NCBI RefSeq assembly: GCF_018687955.1
Contig: NZ_CP061309.1
Location: 62,001-126,000 of the forward strand
DNA length: 64,000 nt
From: Polynucleobacter ibericus
Lineage (GTDB): Bacteria > Pseudomonadota > Gammaproteobacteria > Burkholderiales > Burkholderiaceae
Reading direction: 5' to 3'
The position numbers and the translations under genes are program-made. The notes beneath the pieces were generated by a model, which saw nothing but the letters and a program-made list of their open reading frames with translations, made no database searches and was not told the origin of the DNA. This document shows positions 60,288-64,000 of the stretch, in pieces. How positions within the stretch are numbered: the first letter of the stretch is position 1; every line of letters begins with the position of its first letter.

Positions 60288-61061
60288 ATGAAACGAATTC
60301 TGCAAACTTTGATGGGCGTCTGCCAAGCTACTGTTTTGGTTGCTGCCCTAGGCTTTGGTGTAAGCGCCAATGCAAATGAAGGCGGCTTTCCTTTGGACAA
60401 GGCGCCGGATCGTGTAAGCAACAACGCATCACTGCAAAATGGTGCAAAGATTTTTGTGAACTATTGCTTAAACTGCCACTCAGCAACCAGCATGCGTTAC
60501 AACCGCTTGCGTGATATTGGTTTGACCGATCAACAGATCAAAGACAACCTCATTTTGACTGATGCCAAAGTGGGCGATTTGATGACGATCTCTATGACTC
60601 CAAAAGAAGGCAAGGCCTGGTTTGGTAAGACTCCACCTGACCTCTCTGTTGAGGCGCGTGCTCGCGGAACGGATTGGCTGTACACCTACTTCCGTACTTT
60701 CTACAAAGATGACACCACTCAGACTGGTTGGAATAACTTGGTTTATCCAAACGTTGGTATGCCGCATGTGCTTTGGCAGTTGCAGGGCGAGCGCGCAGCT
60801 AAGTTTGAGGAGCGTAAAGATCCTCATGACGACAGCAGAATGGAGAAGGTATTTGTAGGCTTTGAGCAATTAACTCCAGGCATCATGAAGTCACAAGAGT
60901 ACGACGACAATATTGCCGACTTAGTTTCATTCATGTCATGGATGGCTGAGCCGGTTCAGTTAGAGCGTAAGCGTCTGGGTGTAGTGGTGCTCTTATTCTT
61001 AGCACTCTTTACTCTCTTGGCTTGGCGCTTGAACAAGGCTTACTGGAAAGATATTCACTAA
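60288..61061 (+). CDS. petC: Ubiquinol-cytochrome c reductase cytochrome c1 subunit
   Basis: This 257-residue protein has an N-terminal signal peptide (about 1-29), the heme-binding CLNCH at 60-64 followed by SATSMRYNRL, a Met ligand region late in the globular part, and a C-terminal TM anchor (VVVLLFLALFTLLAW). It passes electrons from the Rieske centre to soluble cytochrome c, perhaps the c4 encoded at 13524. A hairpin follows. Confidence 0.95.
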   Translation: MKRILQTLMGVCQATVLVAALGFGVSANANEGGFPLDKAPDRVSNNASLQNGAKIFVNYCLNCHSATSMRYNRLRDIGLTDQQIKDNLILTDAKVGDLMTISMTPKEGKAWFGKTPPDLSVEARARGTDWLYTYFRTFYKDDTTQTGWNNLVYPNVGMPHVLWQLQGERAAKFEERKDPHDDSRMEKVFVGFEQLTPGIMKSQEYDDNIADLVSFMSWMAEPVQLERKRLGVVVLLFLALFTLLAWRLNKAYWKDIH

Positions 61062-61069
61062 TTGAATTC

Positions 61070-61095
61070 AATGGGTCCTGACGCTAGGGCCCATT
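61070..61095 (+). terminator. Hairpin after petC
   Basis: AATGGGTCC at 61070-61078 pairs over its full 9 bases (one G-U) with GGGCCCATT at 61087-61095. It starts 8 bases after the petC stop. No T run follows, so it may stabilise the 3' end rather than end transcription by itself. Confidence 0.5.
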
Positions 61096-61159
61096 AGTGA
61101 AAGATTTAACGCTGTTGTGCGTTTGTTGTATTGAAGTAGAAATTTAAGGAAATAAATTT

Positions 61160-61771
61160 ATGATGGTGTTGTACTCGGGTACTAACTGCCCATTCTCGCA
61201 ACGCTGCCGTTTGGTGCTTTTTGAAAAAGGCATGGATTTTGAAATCCGCGATGTTGACTTGTTCAACAAGCCAGAAGACATCTCCGTAATGAATCCATAT
61301 GGTCAAGTGCCTATCTTGGTTGAGCGCGATTTAATTTTGTATGAATCTAACATCATCAATGAGTATATTGATGAGCGTTTTCCTCATCCACAATTGATGC
61401 CGCCTGATCCAGTAGCACGCGCTCGCGCACGTCTCTTCCTCTTTAATTTTGAGAAAGAGCTATTTGTGCACGTAGCTGCTTTGGAAAATGAAAAAGGTAA
61501 GGCTGCTGAAAAAACTCATGAAAAAGCGCGTTTAGCTATTCGTGATCGATTGACTCAGTTGGCACCTATTTTTGTTAAAAACAAGTACATGCTAGGCGAT
61601 GAGTTTTCAATGCTGGACGTAGCTATTGCGCCGTTGTTGTGGCGTCTTGAGCACTACGGTATCGATCTTTCCCGCAATGCTGCTGCCTTACTTAAATACG
61701 CCGAGCGTATTTTTAGTAGACCTGCGTATATCGAAGCACTGACTCCCTCTGAGAAGGTAATGCGCCGCTAA
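61160..61771 (+). CDS. sspA: Stringent starvation protein A (GST-fold)
   Basis: This 203-residue protein has an N-terminal thioredoxin-like domain (LYSGTNCPFSQRCRLVLFEKGMD) and an all-helical C-terminal GST domain. SspA binds RNA polymerase and changes its activity in stationary phase in other bacteria. petABC-sspAB order is common in proteobacteria. AAGGAAA precedes the start (ATGATG). Confidence 0.93.
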   Translation: MMVLYSGTNCPFSQRCRLVLFEKGMDFEIRDVDLFNKPEDISVMNPYGQVPILVERDLILYESNIINEYIDERFPHPQLMPPDPVARARARLFLFNFEKELFVHVAALENEKGKAAEKTHEKARLAIRDRLTQLAPIFVKNKYMLGDEFSMLDVAIAPLLWRLEHYGIDLSRNAAALLKYAERIFSRPAYIEALTPSEKVMRR

Positions 61772-61800
61772 GTATTTCTAGCGGTTCATTATGAGTCGGC

Positions 61801-62208
61801 ATGTCTGACGTTCCAAGTAATAAGCCCTATCTAATCCGTGCTCTACATCAGTGGTGCACGGATTTTGGTTTTACACCCTTCATCGCTGTTTTTGTGGATG
61901 CTAGGGTAGAGGTGCCCATGGAGTTTGTTAAGAATGATGAAATCGTCCTTAACCTCTCCTTGGAGGCATGTCACCAGCTCCAGATAGAAAATGACTGGAT
62001 TAGCTTTCAGGCTAGATTTGGCGGGGTTCCTCGGAAAATTATGGTCCCAGTGACTCACGTTCTAGCCATCTACGCTAGGGAAAATGGCCAGGGCATGTCC
62101 TTTCCCTTTGACCCAGCCCAAGCACGAGATTTGCACATTGCTGATGCTGCGGATGAAGTCCCAGAAAAGCCCAAATCCACAAGACCAGCCTTGAGGATTG
62201 TGAAATAG
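61801..62208 (+). CDS. sspB: ClpXP adaptor protein SspB
   Basis: This 135-residue protein delivers ssrA-tagged peptides to ClpXP. The folded domain (about 8-110: PYLIRALHQWCTDFGFTPF, VLNLSLEACHQLQ, FGGVPRKIMVPVTHVLAIYA) is followed by an acidic linker and a short C-terminal ClpX-binding tail (RPALRIVK). It follows sspA and precedes the tRNA gene by 18 bases. Confidence 0.94.
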   Translation: MSDVPSNKPYLIRALHQWCTDFGFTPFIAVFVDARVEVPMEFVKNDEIVLNLSLEACHQLQIENDWISFQARFGGVPRKIMVPVTHVLAIYARENGQGMSFPFDPAQARDLHIADAADEVPEKPKSTRPALRIVK

Positions 62209-62226
62209 GCTAAAATATATTCCGTT

Positions 62227-62302
62227 GCCCCTTTAGCTCATCTGGTAGAGCAACTGATTTGTAATCAGTAGGTGGTCTGTTCGAGTCGGACAAGGGGCAC
62301 CA
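62227..62302 (+). tRNA. tRNA-Thr (anticodon TGT)
   Basis: The 76-base gene has acceptor arms GCCCCTT (62227-62233) and AAGGGGC (62292-62298), encoded CCA (62300-62302), and an anticodon arm ACTGA-TTTGTAA-TCAGT with TGT, reading ACA codons. The T loop is TTCGAGT. A -10-like TAAAAT at 62211-62216 lies upstream. A strong terminator follows 8 bases later. Confidence 0.96.
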
Positions 62303-62309
62303 AAAATAC

Positions 62310-62340
62310 AAAGCTCACTGCCAAAACAGTGAGCTTTTTT
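62310..62340 (+). terminator. Terminator after tRNA-Thr
   Basis: AAAGCTCACTG at 62310-62320 pairs perfectly with CAGTGAGCTTT at 62327-62337, with T run to 62340. It is a strong Rho-independent terminator. Confidence 0.92.
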
Positions 62341-62401
62341 ATTAACCTTTAGAGATGCAAATTCGCTTTTCCTCAGGTGTTGTCTAAAGTAGTATAAAAA
62401 T

Positions 62402-63262
62402 ATGCCAACTTTTAATGTATGCAAAATTGCGATAAACGATTTTCATCATTTATTTGATGATGTGGCCTTATCTGTTGCCGCTTCGTTGAGAGATCTGGGA
62501 TATGAGTGCAGTATGACTGTCAACGACATGCGACCAGATGCAATCAATATCTTGATTGGCTCCATTATGTTTAACGACATGCTCATTTCCAGCCAGCTAA
62601 CGCAGCCCTATATCGTTTATCAAATGGAAATTTTGGATGATCATCAAGGACATCTAAAAAATTACCCAAAGTATTTAGACTTTTTATCTAGAGCATTATC
62701 TGTTTGGGATTATTCACCTAAGAATTTTAAATACCTCAAATCAAAAGGGCTTAAAAATTTAGCCTATGTTCCTCCTGGCTATCACGCTGTTTGTGAAAAG
62801 TTTTCCTGGCGGGAGTCACCGCATGAGTTTGATTTTCTATTTATTGGGTCATTGAGTCAACGGCGATCTGAGTTTCTCACATCCCTTATCAATAAAGGGT
62901 ATCGAGTGGGGGCGATCACTGAAAATAACGATGCATTTGGTGAAATGCGAGATCAAGTGATTGCAAATTCAAAAATCATTGTTAATGTACATTGCTTTGA
63001 TGATCTTGATATTCTTGAAACCGTGAGGCTTTCCTACCTTCTGACCAATCATGCAGTGGTGATTTCAGAAGCCTCAGATCATGACCCATATCAGGGGGCT
63101 GTTGGATACGCACCGTATGCTGAGTTGGTTGATTATTGTGGCAAGGTTTTGGAGGAAGGTGAAAACTTGAGGCAGCGCTCAAGCAATGGCTATGCTGCAA
63201 TGAGAGCGATAGATATGACTTCATCCATAAGGGCCGCTTTATTGCAGATTGGTATTGTTTAG
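62402..63262 (+). CDS. Glycosyltransferase-like protein (CgeB/GT1-type C-terminal domain)
   Basis: This 286-residue protein has a weakly conserved N-terminal half and a C-terminal Rossmann-type domain with FDFLFIGSLSQRRSEFLTSL, then SKIIVNVHCFDDLDILETVR and a late Glu/Asp segment (VVISEASDHDPYQGAV), as in CgeB-like glycosyltransferases. Donor and acceptor are unknown. It lies alone between the tRNA-Thr terminator and a converging MFS gene, and may belong to a variable surface-glycan region. No clear Shine-Dalgarno is visible. Confidence 0.7.
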   Translation: MPTFNVCKIAINDFHHLFDDVALSVAASLRDLGYECSMTVNDMRPDAINILIGSIMFNDMLISSQLTQPYIVYQMEILDDHQGHLKNYPKYLDFLSRALSVWDYSPKNFKYLKSKGLKNLAYVPPGYHAVCEKFSWRESPHEFDFLFIGSLSQRRSEFLTSLINKGYRVGAITENNDAFGEMRDQVIANSKIIVNVHCFDDLDILETVRLSYLLTNHAVVISEASDHDPYQGAVGYAPYAELVDYCGKVLEEGENLRQRSSNGYAAMRAIDMTSSIRAALLQIGIV

Positions 63263-63267
63263 CTAAT

Positions 63268-64000
63268 CTACTTTATAAGTGATGTGCCGCTAGTTTCTGG
63301 CAGATATTTAATGGCTATTAATGCGCTAATGGCTAAAAAGATGCTTGGATACCAGAGTCCAGCAATGCTATTCCCCCAATATTGATTTATCCAGGTAACA
63401 ATAAAAGGGAGAAGTCCACCAATCCAGCCAGCTGCTAAATTATGAGGTAGTGTGGCTGCACTGTTCCTAGATTTGGCCGGAAATAATTCTGCAATTAGTG
63501 CTGTTTGTGGCCCTACGACTAAAGCCAGTATGCCAGATAGCCCAATTAAGATGATTGCAATCACCATTACTGATGAAGGATGATTTGCTCTGGCGCCGAT
63601 GGCGGCTATCTCAAGCAAATAAAACGCCGGCAATATTAATAAAGCCCCCAGTATTAAGCCGCTAAGAACAATTTTTCTTCTCCCAAACTTATCAGAGAGC
63701 CAGCCGGAAAAAATAGTCATGGGCAAGAGACTGAGTGTGGCGTAGATATTTAATTGATCAACCAGTTTTGCGGGAACCTGCACTGTAGCTTTTAAGAAGA
63801 TGGATGTGTAAACCTGTACACAGAAAAATAAAATTGCCCCACTTGAAGAAACGCAAAGAAAAAGTAAGAACATTCTTTTTCTAATTTCGGGGTCCTTAAA
63901 ATTATTAATCAATTGGGATTCTGTCTCTTGCCCTTTTTTTATTAACTCTAAAAAAACAGGCGTCTCCTCTAAAGCCATACGCGCCTTAAAGGCGATCAAT
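63268..64000 (-). CDS. MFS transporter, C-terminal part (cut by window edge)
   Basis: The last 244 or so residues of a major facilitator protein are present, including about six TM helices and the motif FSGWLSDKFGRRKIVLSG, the usual loop-8/9 repeat of the MFS signature. ALEETPVFLEL before TM7 and LPETSG at the end resemble the metabolite:H+ symporter group (ProP/KgtP-like). The N-terminal half lies beyond the window, so substrate cannot be judged. Confidence 0.85.
   Translation of the reverse strand, partial: LIAFKARMALEETPVFLELIKKGQETESQLINNFKDPEIRKRMFLLFLCVSSSGAILFFCVQVYTSIFLKATVQVPAKLVDQLNIYATLSLLPMTIFSGWLSDKFGRRKIVLSGLILGALLILPAFYLLEIAAIGARANHPSSVMVIAIILIGLSGILALVVGPQTALIAELFPAKSRNSAATLPHNLAAGWIGGLLPFIVTWINQYWGNSIAGLWYPSIFLAISALIAIKYLPETSGTSLIK

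Overview
The window looks like chromosome from a free-living betaproteobacterium of the Burkholderiaceae, most likely Polynucleobacter. This rests on gene order (S10/spc/alpha ribosomal clusters ending rpoA-rplQ; gltBD-mlaFEDACB-ABC exporter-bolA-murA-hisGD; hisIE-HIT-tatABC; petABC-sspAB), a betaproteobacterial porin, a short HisG, a Mg-type HemB, moderate GC with many A/T-ending codons, and very tight gene packing. The genus is an inference from family knowledge; no database search was possible. No gene-free stretch exceeds about 300 bases.

Region 1 (1-9673) is the end of the S10 operon (rplP, rpmC, rpsQ), a structured 183-base junction, the spc operon (rplN to secY, infA, rpmJ) and the alpha operon (rpsM, rpsK, rpsD, rpoA, rplQ), closed by a strong terminator. 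Region 2 (9698-19677) holds cutA-dsbD, then on the minus strand hemB and ysxC, a cytochrome c4 gene, minus-strand lptM-lysA, cyaY, and a minus-strand cluster made of a PilP-like one-TM protein, a very short PilQ-like secretin, aroK and aroB. Region 3 (19813-29317) is mrcA, a REP-associated tyrosine transposase gene with a nearby inverted repeat, and gltB-gltD.

Region 4 (29328-35048) is the Mla phospholipid-transport operon joined to an ABC-2 exporter pair and a BolA gene. Region 5 (35104-43991) is murA followed by the histidine pathway hisG-D-(C inverted)-B-H-A-F-I-E, interrupted by a minus-strand HicAB toxin-antitoxin module. Region 6 (44027-47415) is a HIT protein, tatABC and a Sel1-repeat protein. 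Region 7 (47624-56455) is accessory: a major porin, two convergent TPR/O-GlcNAc-transferase-like paralogues and a glutamate/aspartate-type ABC importer. Region 8 (56476-62208) has degQ and mscL on the minus strand, the cytochrome bc1 operon petABC, and sspAB. The end holds tRNA-Thr(TGT), a glycosyltransferase-like gene and a truncated MFS transporter gene.

Functional links: the Tat translocase encoded here would export the twin-arginine Rieske protein PetA; DsbD and the cytochrome c proteins share the periplasmic thiol/heme environment; the Mla system, mrcA, murA, lptM and the porin all serve the cell envelope. The most unusual part is the reduced pil locus between mrcA and aroK. There pilM, pilN, pilO and pilP appear to be replaced by one composite protein next to a secretin that lacks the usual N-terminal modules.
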